This document shows positions 31,442 to 39,348 of a stretch of 48,703 nucleotides of DNA, one piece after another. The position numbers and the translations under genes were made by a program. Origin of the DNA: Ruminococcus sp. (GTDB lineage Bacteria > Bacillota > Clostridia > Oscillospirales > Ruminococcaceae); contig JAEELF010000068.1 in assembly GCA_016288815.1 (NCBI GenBank), forward strand, positions 1 through 48,703, in the 5' to 3' direction. Position 1 is the stretch's first letter. Each line of letters starts with the position of its first letter. The notes beneath the pieces are model-generated. The model searched no databases. It was given only the letters and a program-made list of their open reading frames with translations, and was not told the DNA's origin.

Positions 31442-32899
31442 CTATTTCAGCAGGAATTTCCAGATCTTGCTGAACGCCTTCAGACTGCGCCGCATATCAG
31501 ACGGGTCTTTTATCCCCATTGCAATGCGGTGCATGATATATTTCGGACGCATATAGTATTTCTTTCTTGCCTCGTCGCAGAAACGAACCAGTTCCTCACC
31601 GGTTATTTCAGGCAGTTCGAGCAGACAGTTTATCGTGCCGTCCTCCTTGACGTAGTCGGTGTATCCGCCTCGGATATAACCGTTCTCCTTTGCCCAGAAA
31701 TAAGCCTCTGTGCCCGGGAAAGGCAGCAGCGGATAGAACTGTGCAGTGTCGGTATCGAGCTCCAGTGCGAGACGAAGGGTCTCCTTCATGGTCTCCCTGG
31801 TCTCGCCCTTGTTGCCGACCATATAGCAGGCGTGGATCTGAAGTCCGGCTTCCTTTGCATTCTCGACGTATCTGTGTACCTGTTCAATCGTGGTTCCCTT
31901 ACGGATATTGTTGAGGATCTCCTGGCTTCCGCTCTCTATACCGGGGATAATGAGGTGACAGCCGGCTTTTTTCATTGCCTTCATCGTTTCAAGGTCGAGA
32001 TTGACCCTTGCGTTGCAGAGCCAGCGGAAACGCTTATGCAGCCCCTTTTCTGTCATGAGTCTGCATATCTCCAGCACCCTGTCGCGCTTCATAGTAAAGG
32101 TGTCGTCCTCGAATACGATCTCCTTAACGTCGGGGAACGTGCGTGCGATGTATTCAAGCTCAGCGACGACGTTCTCAGGACTTCTCATGCGGTACTGGTG
32201 TCCGTGCATGGTCTGAGGGTATACGCAGAAATTGCAGCGTGCCATGCAGCCGCGTCCGGTGAACATCTGTATCTCAGGGTACCTGCCCGCCGCGAAAAAG
32301 TAGTCCTTGTAGTTGAGGTGCCTGTGGACGAACTCAGACAGGAACGGTATCTCATCGAGCTCGGTTATGTACGGCATATCAGGATTTGAGGCGATACTGC
32401 CGTTTTTCCGATAAGTCAGTCCCTGGACGGAGAACGGATCTCCTCCGTCTCTCAGTGCGCGTGCGACGCCGCGGACGATATAGTCGTACTCATGGCGTGC
32501 TACTGCGTCTATGAGCTTGCTGTTATTGAGAGTCTCGTCAGGGAGAGCGGACGGGTGTGTCCCGACGAGCATGACGAATGCGTCGGGGTACATCTTTTTC
32601 AGCCGGTCCGCACAGACGGTATCGTTGACTATCGAGGGCGTGCTGGTGTTCACTACGAACAGCTTCGTGCCGCAGGCGTGCCCGGCGATATAGCTGTACT
32701 GCTGTTTATGGGTCATAGGATAAGCCGGAGCGTCAAGGAACTCGACCTCGAAGCCGTCCTTCTCGCAGACAGCTGCCGCATAGATCAGCCAGAGCGGATA
32801 ATACAGAGTTCCGCTGCGGGTGACTGTGGGGCTGCGGTTCTCACGTGAAAATTTACCGTATTTTGCTTTGAACGAAGGATTGAGGAAAAAAACTTTCAT
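31442..32899 (-). CDS. B12-binding-domain radical SAM enzyme
   Basis: A 485-residue protein. The N-terminal ~170 residues have the Rossmann-like layout of a cobalamin-binding domain (KVFFLNPSF, GFEVEFLDAPAY, FVMLVGTHPSALP), without the DxHxxG motif. The radical SAM core follows, with the cluster cysteines at 218, 222 and 225 (GCMARCNFC), the GGE-like PGIESGSQEI, and a C-terminal extension. Such enzymes carry out methyl transfer or rearrangement on unactivated carbons. It lies inside the glycosyltransferase operon, so the substrate is probably a sugar or lipid intermediate of the surface polysaccharide. This is an inference. The ribosome site is weak (AGAGAG). Confidence 0.87.
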   Translation of the reverse strand: MKVFFLNPSFKAKYGKFSRENRSPTVTRSGTLYYPLWLIYAAAVCEKDGFEVEFLDAPAYPMTHKQQYSYIAGHACGTKLFVVNTSTPSIVNDTVCADRLKKMYPDAFVMLVGTHPSALPDETLNNSKLIDAVARHEYDYIVRGVARALRDGGDPFSVQGLTYRKNGSIASNPDMPYITELDEIPFLSEFVHRHLNYKDYFFAAGRYPEIQMFTGRGCMARCNFCVYPQTMHGHQYRMRSPENVVAELEYIARTFPDVKEIVFEDDTFTMKRDRVLEICRLMTEKGLHKRFRWLCNARVNLDLETMKAMKKAGCHLIIPGIESGSQEILNNIRKGTTIEQVHRYVENAKEAGLQIHACYMVGNKGETRETMKETLRLALELDTDTAQFYPLLPFPGTEAYFWAKENGYIRGGYTDYVKEDGTINCLLELPEITGEELVRFCDEARKKYYMRPKYIMHRIAMGIKDPSDMRRSLKAFSKIWKFLLK

Positions 32900-32911
32900 A
32901 GCAGTTCTCTC

Positions 32912-33745
32912 TTATCTGGATTTGTTCCGCAGTTTCTTTGCCGAGAACAGATAGCGGTGTTTGATGAACATATGGGCGAGCCCTTTGATGTGCTCCCAGT
33001 TTATCCGGCTTATCAGCTTTTTCTTGCTGAGGCGCTGCCATTCGTGGATTATCCTTGCGTTCGGACAGAAAGCCACCTGCCAGCCGGCTTTCCATACGCG
33101 GATACAGTATTCCGCGTCCTCCGGGGCGTAGAAGATCTTCTCGTCGAGCAGACCTGCGCTGCTGAATACCTCGGGTCTGAGGAGCCAGCAGGCGCTCATA
33201 AGGTAGTCCACGGGATAACTTGTCATACCGGGGCGCGGAGGCTCCTGTACTTCGAGTGCCTCGCCCTTTTTCTGCACCGACTTTACCGGTACAGCTTTAT
33301 ACAGCTTTTCGAGCGCGGTCGGGAAGGCTCTCGCCGACATCTGGACGACTCCGCCGGATGTCACCAGCGTAGGACCTATCAAACCATACTCAGGGTGTTC
33401 CTGCATTTCTTTTGTTAGCCGCAGGAAGGCTTCGTCGCTGACTTCAGTGTCGCTGTCGAGGACACATATGTAGTCCGTGCCCTGCCCGAGGAGCTTTTTT
33501 ATGCCCTGATTCCGCGTGACGGTAGTTCCCAGATTTTCCCTGTGCCTTATCACGGAGAAAACGCCGGGATATTCCCTCACATACTTATCCAGTATCTCAG
33601 GGGTGCTGTCTGTGCTGCCGTTGTCAATGATGACGACAGCAGGGGAGAATTTTTTCAGCCCGGCAATGGAACCCAGGCAATTTCCGATGACCTTCCCGGA
33701 GTTCCACACGAGAATAACTATACCGAGCTTTATTTTATCGTCCAT
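32912..33745 (-). CDS. Glycosyltransferase family 2 (rhamnosyltransferase-like)
   Basis: A 277-residue GT-A enzyme with GIVILVWNSGKVIGNCLGSI, IIDNGSTDSTPEIL, NLGTTVTRNQGIKKLL and the metal site VLDSDTEV. The acceptor region FYAPEDAEYCIRVWKAGW includes the ED base motif. The pattern resembles rhamnosyl- and galactofuranosyltransferases of GT2. It is the second gene of the minus operon, 30 bases after the initiating sugar transferase, which fits an early step in repeat-unit assembly. Confidence 0.91.
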   Translation of the reverse strand: MDDKIKLGIVILVWNSGKVIGNCLGSIAGLKKFSPAVVIIDNGSTDSTPEILDKYVREYPGVFSVIRHRENLGTTVTRNQGIKKLLGQGTDYICVLDSDTEVSDEAFLRLTKEMQEHPEYGLIGPTLVTSGGVVQMSARAFPTALEKLYKAVPVKSVQKKGEALEVQEPPRPGMTSYPVDYLMSACWLLRPEVFSSAGLLDEKIFYAPEDAEYCIRVWKAGWQVAFCPNARIIHEWQRLSKKKLISRINWEHIKGLAHMFIKHRYLFSAKKLRNKSR

Positions 33746-33775
33746 GTCGAGAAGTTCCTCCTCCCCAGCAAGATA

Positions 33776-35200
33776 TCACTCCGCCCCGTCTTTTTTCAGG
33801 ACGGCGAAGAACGTTCTGAAAACGCACAGGATATCGAGGTACATCGAAAAATTCTTGATGTAGTAGTACTCGAGCTCAAGGCGTTCGCGGTATTCGATGT
33901 TGGAGCGGCCGTTGCAGCCCCACCAGCCCGTTATGCCGGGCTTGACTTTCTGATAGAGTTTGAGTCCGTCGTGTGCTTCGAGCTCGCCGTCAACGAGCGG
34001 GCGTGGTCCGACAAGACTCATGCTGCCGAGCAGCATATTCACGCACTGCGGGAGCTCATCGATAGAGCCCTTTCGGAGTACTCTCCCGACCTTTGTTATG
34101 CGGGGGTCGTTGGAGAGTTTCTGATTCTGCTCCCATTCGGTGCGGTATTTTTCGTCCTTGAGCAGCTCCGCGAGTATCTTGTCGGCATCGGGAGCCATAG
34201 TGCGGTACTTGAGTATGCGTATCGGCTTGCCGTTGAGTCCGACGCGCTTTTGCGTGTAGAATATCCCCGCAGTGTCGCCGGAGATCAGATATGCGAGCTT
34301 TATCACTATCGACAGCGGTATCAGCAGGCCGAGCCCCACGATACCGAAAATGATGTCGAGCAAACGCTTGATGACGAGGTAGAACAACTGGGCGGGTCTG
34401 AATGTGAATGCGCCAACGCTGACCGTCTTGTAGATACCAAGGTCGGCGATGAACTGATCCTCGGTCTGGAAGCCTACTATCGACTCCACGCTGATATGTA
34501 CGTTCACGGCGTTGTCAACGAGCTTGCGGTAGATCTCCGTGCTGATGCCCGAAGGCGGCATGGCTATCAGTACATCGGTGATATCGTTCTTCACGACGTA
34601 GTCCGCCGGGTCAGAGGAGATCACGCTGATACCGTTGAAGCTCTCCTCGCCGGAGCCGTCGGTGAAGAATATCCCCCTGATATCGTAGGGGTCGTAGTCT
34701 CCGGCGGAAACGCTCGCGAGCGCCTCGTCGATACACGATCTCTCCGAGATTATGAACAGCGGGACGTTCTTGGTGTTGTAAAGTCCTATCTTTCCCGAAA
34801 CGATGAGTTTTTTCCATATGTATTTCAGCAGCAGAGACAGCACGAAGTACGAACTGTACATCATAATGAATACAGCACGCGAGTAGTCCTCGCCTATCTT
34901 GAAGATATAGAGCACCAGCGCGACGGTAATCATATTGTACACAGTCAGCTGCAATGCCCGGACTATCTCCATGTAGTACGAGCGCTTGAGGATACCGCTG
35001 TAGGGGTCAGTGATGACCGCTATGACTATATTAAGGAGCGAGAACAGCAGGATAAGTCTCCGCCATTCCGGGCTGACTGCGAACGACCAGTCGCCGAACT
35101 TGATAACGTATGAAACGACGAATGTTATCAGCATGGACAGAAGATCGACCGTCATGAAGTCGAGGTGCTTCAGCCATGTATATTTACTTCTTGTATGCAT
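33776..35200 (-). CDS. Initiating undecaprenyl-phosphate sugar transferase
   Basis: A 474-residue polyprenyl-phosphate hexose-1-phosphate transferase of the WbaP/CpsE type. Four to five N-terminal transmembrane helices precede a central CoA-binding-like domain and a final membrane-reentrant helix. The catalytic domain has KRLLDIIFGIVGLGLLIPLS, ILKYRTMAPDAD, LRKGSIDELPQ, MSLVGPRPL and KPGITGWW. It starts each repeat by moving a sugar phosphate onto undecaprenyl phosphate. The ATG at 35200 follows AGGTG; the GTG at 35209 is less likely. It is the first gene of the minus operon, right behind a consensus promoter. Confidence 0.95.
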   Translation of the reverse strand: MHTRSKYTWLKHLDFMTVDLLSMLITFVVSYVIKFGDWSFAVSPEWRRLILLFSLLNIVIAVITDPYSGILKRSYYMEIVRALQLTVYNMITVALVLYIFKIGEDYSRAVFIMMYSSYFVLSLLLKYIWKKLIVSGKIGLYNTKNVPLFIISERSCIDEALASVSAGDYDPYDIRGIFFTDGSGEESFNGISVISSDPADYVVKNDITDVLIAMPPSGISTEIYRKLVDNAVNVHISVESIVGFQTEDQFIADLGIYKTVSVGAFTFRPAQLFYLVIKRLLDIIFGIVGLGLLIPLSIVIKLAYLISGDTAGIFYTQKRVGLNGKPIRILKYRTMAPDADKILAELLKDEKYRTEWEQNQKLSNDPRITKVGRVLRKGSIDELPQCVNMLLGSMSLVGPRPLVDGELEAHDGLKLYQKVKPGITGWWGCNGRSNIEYRERLELEYYYIKNFSMYLDILCVFRTFFAVLKKDGAE

Positions 35201-35278
35201 TGTATGCACCTGACTTTCTCAGGGACTTGTATATTCACCTGCCATAGCAGGGGAGTTTTCCGGACATACCTTATTTGT

Positions 35279-35307
35279 ATTATAGCAGATTATGTCACCA
35301 AAGTCAA
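35279..35307 (-). promoter_or_regulatory. Promoter of the minus-strand polysaccharide operon
   Basis: TTGACT (35307-35302), 17-base spacer, TATAAT (35284-35279) on the minus strand, about 80 bases before the sugar transferase ATG. Confidence 0.85.
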
Positions 35308-35357
35308 TCGGAAACAGGCTCACAGCGCCCAACTTTGAAATATTTTCTGGAAAGTAC

Positions 35358-35386
35358 TTGACAAACATATAACAGCCTGCTATAAT
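35358..35386 (+). promoter_or_regulatory. Consensus promoter of the SdpR/SdpI pair
   Basis: TTGACA (35358-35363), 17-base spacer, TATAAT (35381-35386). Confidence 0.88.
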
Positions 35387-35392
35387 ATATTT

Positions 35393-35415
35393 AGACGGAT
35401 ATCAAAATACCGTCT
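35393..35415 (+). promoter_or_regulatory. Candidate SdpR operator
   Basis: AGACGG and CCGTCT are separated by 11 bases just downstream of the -10 box. A second short palindrome ACTCGAGT follows near 35423. Autorepression by the ArsR-type protein through one of these is likely by analogy with SdpR. Confidence 0.5.
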
Positions 35416-35464
35416 TTATGTTACTCGAGTATTTAGATGAAATTCAAAATAAGGGGGTTGCGCC

Positions 35465-35743
35465 ATGAAAGACGTATGGAACGCAATGGCTGACCCGACG
35501 CGCCGCGAGATACTCTCAATGCTGCGAAAACACGACATGACTGCCGGAGAGATCTCCGACAGCTTCACGGTGTCCGGCGCTACGGTCTCACATCACCTGA
35601 AAACTCTTCGCGAGGCTGGTCTGATAATCGCTGAAAAGGACAAGCAGACCATAACCTACAGCCTCAATATGACGGTGTTTCAGGACTTTTTAAAGGGAGT
35701 CGCCGAGGCCTTCGGCGCGAAAGGAGAAGAAAATGAAAAATAA
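35465..35743 (+). CDS. ArsR-family repressor (SdpR-like)
   Basis: A 92-residue winged-helix repressor: MADPTRREILSMLRKHDMTA, recognition helix region SGATVSHHLKTLREAGL, and wing KDKQTITYSL. No metal-binding Cys cluster of the metal-sensing ArsR type is present. This and the linked SdpI-type gene point to SdpR, the repressor that B. subtilis couples to the immunity protein SdpI. GGGGG lies before the ATG. Its stop codon lies 11 bases inside the next gene, so the two are translationally coupled. The gene is probably autoregulated. Confidence 0.92.
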   Translation: MKDVWNAMADPTRREILSMLRKHDMTAGEISDSFTVSGATVSHHLKTLREAGLIIAEKDKQTITYSLNMTVFQDFLKGVAEAFGAKGEENEK

Positions 35744-36404
35744 AGTTTTACTCAGAACAGCAGTTATCATGCTCGCTGTAGGACTGATAAATGCGGCAGC
35801 GTCGCTGATTTTCGTGCTTGGTCTGCCGGAGACTGTCCCCACGCACTTCGACGCGAAATGGATATGCAATGACACCGGCAGCAGGTGGCTCGGAATGGGT
35901 ATCTCTGCGATACTGCTCATTTTAGTACCCGTGTTTTTACTCGTTGAGCGCAGCGGCAAAAACGCCGACAAGAATGGAAGAGCACTGTCTGTGACAATGC
36001 TCGCGGTCGAGGTCCTGCTCGTTGCCGTTAACTGGACTATGCTCTTTATAATGGACAGCGGCGCGAAGCCCGGCGACAAGATCAGCATTTCCTTCGGCTG
36101 GCTGTTTTCGGTCGGATTCGGCGCACTGTTCACGGTCATCGGCAACTACCTCCCGACAGTCCGCCAGAACCGCACCCTCGGGCTGCGTGTTCCGTGGACG
36201 CTCTCGAACGAGAACTGCTGGAACCTCTCCCACAGATTTGCGGGAAGGCTCATGGTGGTATCTGGGCTGCTGCTCATCGCTGCGGGTATCGTTATGAACA
36301 TAGCGGGTGCGGGAATGTGGCTGCACTATGTTGTGGGAATGACGGTGATATTCGCGGTAATGGCGGTGTCGCTGGGGTATTCGTATGCGAAAAGGAATGC
36401 ATGA
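35733..36404 (+). CDS. SdpI-family membrane protein (DUF1648 plus SdpI)
   Basis: A 223-residue protein with about six transmembrane segments. The N-terminal LPETVPTHFDAKW is the DUF1648 signature. The C-terminal half has NRTLGLRVPWTLSNENCWN and HRFAGRLMVVSG, typical of SdpI. In B. subtilis SdpI gives immunity to the SdpC cannibalism toxin and sequesters SdpR at the membrane. No sdpC-like toxin gene is present, so here it may protect against toxins of others or have another membrane role. AGGAGA precedes the ATG inside the repressor gene. Confidence 0.92.
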   Translation: MKNKVLLRTAVIMLAVGLINAAASLIFVLGLPETVPTHFDAKWICNDTGSRWLGMGISAILLILVPVFLLVERSGKNADKNGRALSVTMLAVEVLLVAVNWTMLFIMDSGAKPGDKISISFGWLFSVGFGALFTVIGNYLPTVRQNRTLGLRVPWTLSNENCWNLSHRFAGRLMVVSGLLLIAAGIVMNIAGAGMWLHYVVGMTVIFAVMAVSLGYSYAKRNA

Positions 36405-36440
36405 AAAACGGGTGTTTCGCTGTATGTCCGGCTGAAACAG

Positions 36441-36465
36441 AAAAGCTCCCCCTCGGGGGAGCTTT
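36441..36465. terminator. Bidirectional terminator between sdpI-like gene and argF
   Basis: AAAAGCTCCCC pairs with GGGGAGCTTTT around a tight CTCG-type loop, flanked by A and T runs. It serves both convergent transcripts. Confidence 0.85.
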
Positions 36466-36489
36466 TTATGTATGCATTGCGGAACGCGC

Positions 36490-37392
36490 TTACGCCATCA
36501 GCTTGACCATAACCGCCTTCTGAGCGTGGAGACGGTTCTCAGCCTCCTCGAAGATCTCGTTCGCGTGAGCCTCGAAGACCTTTTCGGTGATCTCCTCCTC
36601 ACGGTGTGCGGGCAGGCAGTGGAGCACTATAGCGTCGTCCTTTGCCTGAGCCATGAGCTCATCGTTTATCTGGTAGCCTGCGAATGCCTTGCGGCGCTTC
36701 TCAGCCTCGCCCTCCTGACCCATGGAAGCCCATACGTCGGTGAGCAGGACGTCCGCGTCCTTAGCCGCCTGCATGGGAGAATCGGTCATCTCGAAGCAGT
36801 CGTACTTGGAGGCAAAATCGAGTATCTCCTTCGGGGGCTGGTAGTCGTTCGGACAAGCGATAGACACCGCCATGCCGACCTTGAGTCCGCCCACGATGAG
36901 GGAGTTAGCCATGTTGTTTCCGTCGCCGATGAAGCACATCTTGAGACCGTCGAAGCTGCCCTTGAACTCACGGATAGTCATGAGGTCGGCGAGCACCTGA
37001 CAGGGGTGGCAGAAGTCTGTCAGACCGTTGATTATCGGGATATTACCGTAGTTTGCGAGGTCCTCTACCTCCTTCTGCTCGAAGGTGCGGATCATGATAC
37101 CGTCGAGGTAGCGCGAGAGAACGCGGGCAGTATCCTGAACGGGCTCGCCGCGGCCTATCTGGAGGTCGTTGGACGAGAGGAACAGCGGGTAGCCGCCGAG
37201 CTGGTACATACCGGTCTCAAACGAAACGCGGGTACGAGTGGAAGCCTTCTGGAAGATCATGCCGAGGGTCTTGCCCTGGAGGTGCGGGTGGGGTATACCG
37301 TGCTTGAGCTCGTATTTGAGCTGGTCAGCAAGGTTGAGTATCTCGATTATCTCTTCTGTGCTCAGGTCGAGCATTTTAAGCAAGTGTTTCAT
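36490..37392 (-). CDS. argF: Ornithine carbamoyltransferase
   Basis: A 300-residue enzyme that joins ornithine and carbamoyl phosphate to citrulline in arginine synthesis. Carbamoyl-phosphate motif STRTR, the HPCQ motif (FCHPCQVLAD), and the C-terminal HCLPAHR are all present, and length fits anabolic OTCases. AAGGAT precedes the ATG. It is the last of the arg genes on the minus strand. A terminator-like hairpin at 37414-37446 separates it from the LURP-like gene, so its expression may be set partly by read-through. Confidence 0.96.
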   Translation of the reverse strand: MKHLLKMLDLSTEEIIEILNLADQLKYELKHGIPHPHLQGKTLGMIFQKASTRTRVSFETGMYQLGGYPLFLSSNDLQIGRGEPVQDTARVLSRYLDGIMIRTFEQKEVEDLANYGNIPIINGLTDFCHPCQVLADLMTIREFKGSFDGLKMCFIGDGNNMANSLIVGGLKVGMAVSIACPNDYQPPKEILDFASKYDCFEMTDSPMQAAKDADVLLTDVWASMGQEGEAEKRRKAFAGYQINDELMAQAKDDAIVLHCLPAHREEEITEKVFEAHANEIFEEAENRLHAQKAVMVKLMA

Positions 37393-37413
37393 GTTTTTTA
37401 TCCTTTCTACCTT

Positions 37414-37446
37414 AAAAAATCGTAGGAACGCCGCTGACGGCGTCCC
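37414..37446 (-). terminator. Terminator-like hairpin before argF
   Basis: On the minus strand GGACGCCG and CGGCGTTCC form a stem with one G-U pair and a TCAG loop. T6 follows after 5 bases. The gap before the T-run suggests leaky termination. Confidence 0.6.
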
Positions 37447-37469
37447 CGGAATACGTCGTTATTTGTATC

Positions 37470-37937
37470 TCAGCGCTTGTTCATCTCACCGAACGCCTTG
37501 TCAGCCGCGACTGCAAAAAGCGGGATATAGTCGTCGAAAGCCTTGTCGTCTATCTCCATGTCGTAGTGGAGCTCGCCCTGCATGGTCGTGAGAGTCTTCA
37601 TGTGACCGATGTGCTCGGTCCCGAGGTACATCTCGAACTCCTTGCGGTCCTTGCTGACGAGGGAGTAGCTCATGGAGTCATTCTCAGCTATTATCGTCGG
37701 GTCAAGGAACATGGATTTGCAGTAGACCTTCATGTAGATCGCTCCGTTATGGAGAATATCGAATGTAGGCTTGCGCGCATCGCCAGTCACCGCGAACGAG
37801 TAGAGCTGGTACTCGCTCGAATCGAGCAGCAGATACAGTCCGCCGCCGAAGGCTTTCTTCTTAATGACATAGAGCGTTCGCTGTTTTTTATCCTGAACTG
37901 TATATTTATTGCCTTTTGGGACTATCAACAGTTCCAT
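37470..37937 (-). CDS. LURP-one/tubby-like fold protein
   Basis: A 155-residue cytoplasmic protein without signal peptide. The pattern of short beta strands (YTVQDKKQRTLYVIKKKAF, then LYLLLDSSEYQLYSFAV) with one C-terminal helix resembles the LURP-one-related/tubby C-terminal fold, a beta-barrel around a helix. Members may bind lipids or act as scaffolds; no enzymatic residues are visible. The ATG at 37937 has GGAGG 7 bases away and starts 2 bases after the argD stop, so it is co-translated with argD. Its role in an arginine operon is unknown. Confidence 0.7.
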   Translation of the reverse strand: MELLIVPKGNKYTVQDKKQRTLYVIKKKAFGGGLYLLLDSSEYQLYSFAVTGDARKPTFDILHNGAIYMKVYCKSMFLDPTIIAENDSMSYSLVSKDRKEFEMYLGTEHIGHMKTLTTMQGELHYDMEIDDKAFDDYIPLFAVAADKAFGEMNKR

Positions 37938-37939
37938 GC

Positions 37940-39118
37940 TCATTCCTCCAGTATCTCAAACAGTATTCTAAGTCCGTCGTTTATTTCGTCAAGTGTGATA
38001 GTGAGCGGCGGGAGGAGCCTTACCTTTTCCTTAGCCGTCAGCACGAGGAGTCCCTTCTCGAAAGCCTCCCGCGAGACGTCAGCCGCCTTTTTGGTTTTGA
38101 GTTCTATGCCTATCATCAGTCCGAGACCGCTCACGGAGGCTACCTCCGGGCATTTCATGAGCTCAGACCTGAAATATGCTGCCTTTTTTTCTACGTCTTC
38201 GAGGAAGCCCGCGCTCTTCATTCTGTCGAGCACTGCCAGACCGCCGGCACACGCTATCGGGTTGCCGCCGAAGGTCGAGCCGTGAGTTCCTGCCGTGAGG
38301 ACCTCAGCGCACTTCTCTCCCGCGAGGCACACGCCTATCGGAAGTCCGCCCGCGATACCCTTTGCGAGAGTTGTTATGTCAGCCTTTTTGCCGAAATGCT
38401 CGCCCGCGAGGAACTTGCCCGTCCTGCCGGCGCCGGTCTGTACCTCGTCCGCTATGACGAGCACGTCGCGCTCGGCGCAGAGGTCATAGATGGCGTCAAC
38501 GAAGTCCTGCTGGAGCGCATTGACTCCGCCCTCGCCCTGTATGTACTCTATCATCACCGCGCAGACCGTATCGTCGAGCTTTGCTTTGAGGTCGGCGATG
38601 TCGTTTGCAGTGACGTTGATAAAGCCCTCAACGAAGGGGAAGAAGTAGTTGTGGAAGACGTCCTGACCGGTAGCGGAGAGGGTAGCTATCGTCCTGCCGT
38701 GGAACGAATTCACGAGCGTGATGATGTTGTGCCTGCCCTTGCCGTACTTATCGAAGCTGTACTTCCTTGCTATCTTTATGGCGCACTCATTCGCCTCAGC
38801 GCCGCTGTTGCCGAAGAACACCGACTTATAGCCGGTAATGCCGCAGAGCTGCGAAGCGAACTCAGCCTGCACCTCGGTGTAGTAGTAGTTGCTGTTGTGC
38901 TGGAGCGTGCGCACCTGAGCGCATACCGCGTCAGCCCATTTTTCGTCGCAGTAGCCGAGGGAGTTGGTGCCTATGCCGCTGCCGAAGTCGATGTATTCCT
39001 TGCCGTTCTCGTCAACGCAGCGCCTGCCTGCGCCCTGCTTCATAGCGAGCGGGAAGCGCTTGTAGGAATGCATGACGTGGCTGTCGAATTTTTCGATAGT
39101 TTTTTCGTTGCTGTTCAT
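37940..39118 (-). CDS. argD: Acetylornithine aminotransferase
   Basis: A 392-residue PLP enzyme that transaminates N-acetylglutamate semialdehyde with glutamate to N-acetylornithine. The class III aminotransferase landmarks are present: FFGNSGAEANECAIK, NSFHGRT, IADEVQTGAGRTG, and the PLP lysine in TTLAKGIAGGLPIG. HGSTFGGNP follows. GGAGGT precedes the ATG. It has its own promoter about 55 bases upstream (39171-39200) and is followed by the LURP-like gene. Length is normal for the family. Confidence 0.96.
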   Translation of the reverse strand: MNSNEKTIEKFDSHVMHSYKRFPLAMKQGAGRRCVDENGKEYIDFGSGIGTNSLGYCDEKWADAVCAQVRTLQHNSNYYYTEVQAEFASQLCGITGYKSVFFGNSGAEANECAIKIARKYSFDKYGKGRHNIITLVNSFHGRTIATLSATGQDVFHNYFFPFVEGFINVTANDIADLKAKLDDTVCAVMIEYIQGEGGVNALQQDFVDAIYDLCAERDVLVIADEVQTGAGRTGKFLAGEHFGKKADITTLAKGIAGGLPIGVCLAGEKCAEVLTAGTHGSTFGGNPIACAGGLAVLDRMKSAGFLEDVEKKAAYFRSELMKCPEVASVSGLGLMIGIELKTKKAADVSREAFEKGLLVLTAKEKVRLLPPLTITLDEINDGLRILFEILEE

Positions 39119-39170
39119 GGTGATTACCTCCGTGATACACGGCAGCTCCCGGCAGCGGTGCTACATAATA

Positions 39171-39200
39171 ATTATAACGCCGATGGGGTATGAAAATCAA
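39171..39200 (-). promoter_or_regulatory. Promoter upstream of argD
   Basis: TTGATT (39200-39195), 18-base spacer, TATAAT (39176-39171) on the minus strand. The A/T-rich flanks could hold ArgR sites, but no clear ARG-box pair was recognised. Confidence 0.65.
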
Positions 39201-39280
39201 CAGGTGAGCGCCGGTTCTGAGTAAATTTTTTATATACAAGCTAAATGTTTGTACTATATATGTGCGAAAATGCATTCGAA

Positions 39281-39301
39281 TTTTGTGCAGCCTGCACAAA
39301 A
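39281..39301. terminator. Hairpin after argB
   Basis: TTTTGTGCA and TGCACAAAA flank a 3-base loop. It follows argB on the minus strand and can act as a weak terminator before the argD promoter. Confidence 0.55.
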
Positions 39302-39348
39302 ACAGCTATCGCACGGTATGCGGGGGACAGGCGTACTGTGGCTGCCGC

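Noticed and set aside
33542-35113. 523-codon open frame on the plus strand opposite the sugar transferase
   Set aside because: The minus strand encodes a clear WbaP/CpsE-type protein with promoter. The plus frame has no recognisable domain.
37916-39193. 425-codon open frame on the plus strand opposite argD
   Set aside because: argD on the other strand has all PLP-enzyme motifs and a good ribosome site. The plus frame is a mirror of its codons.
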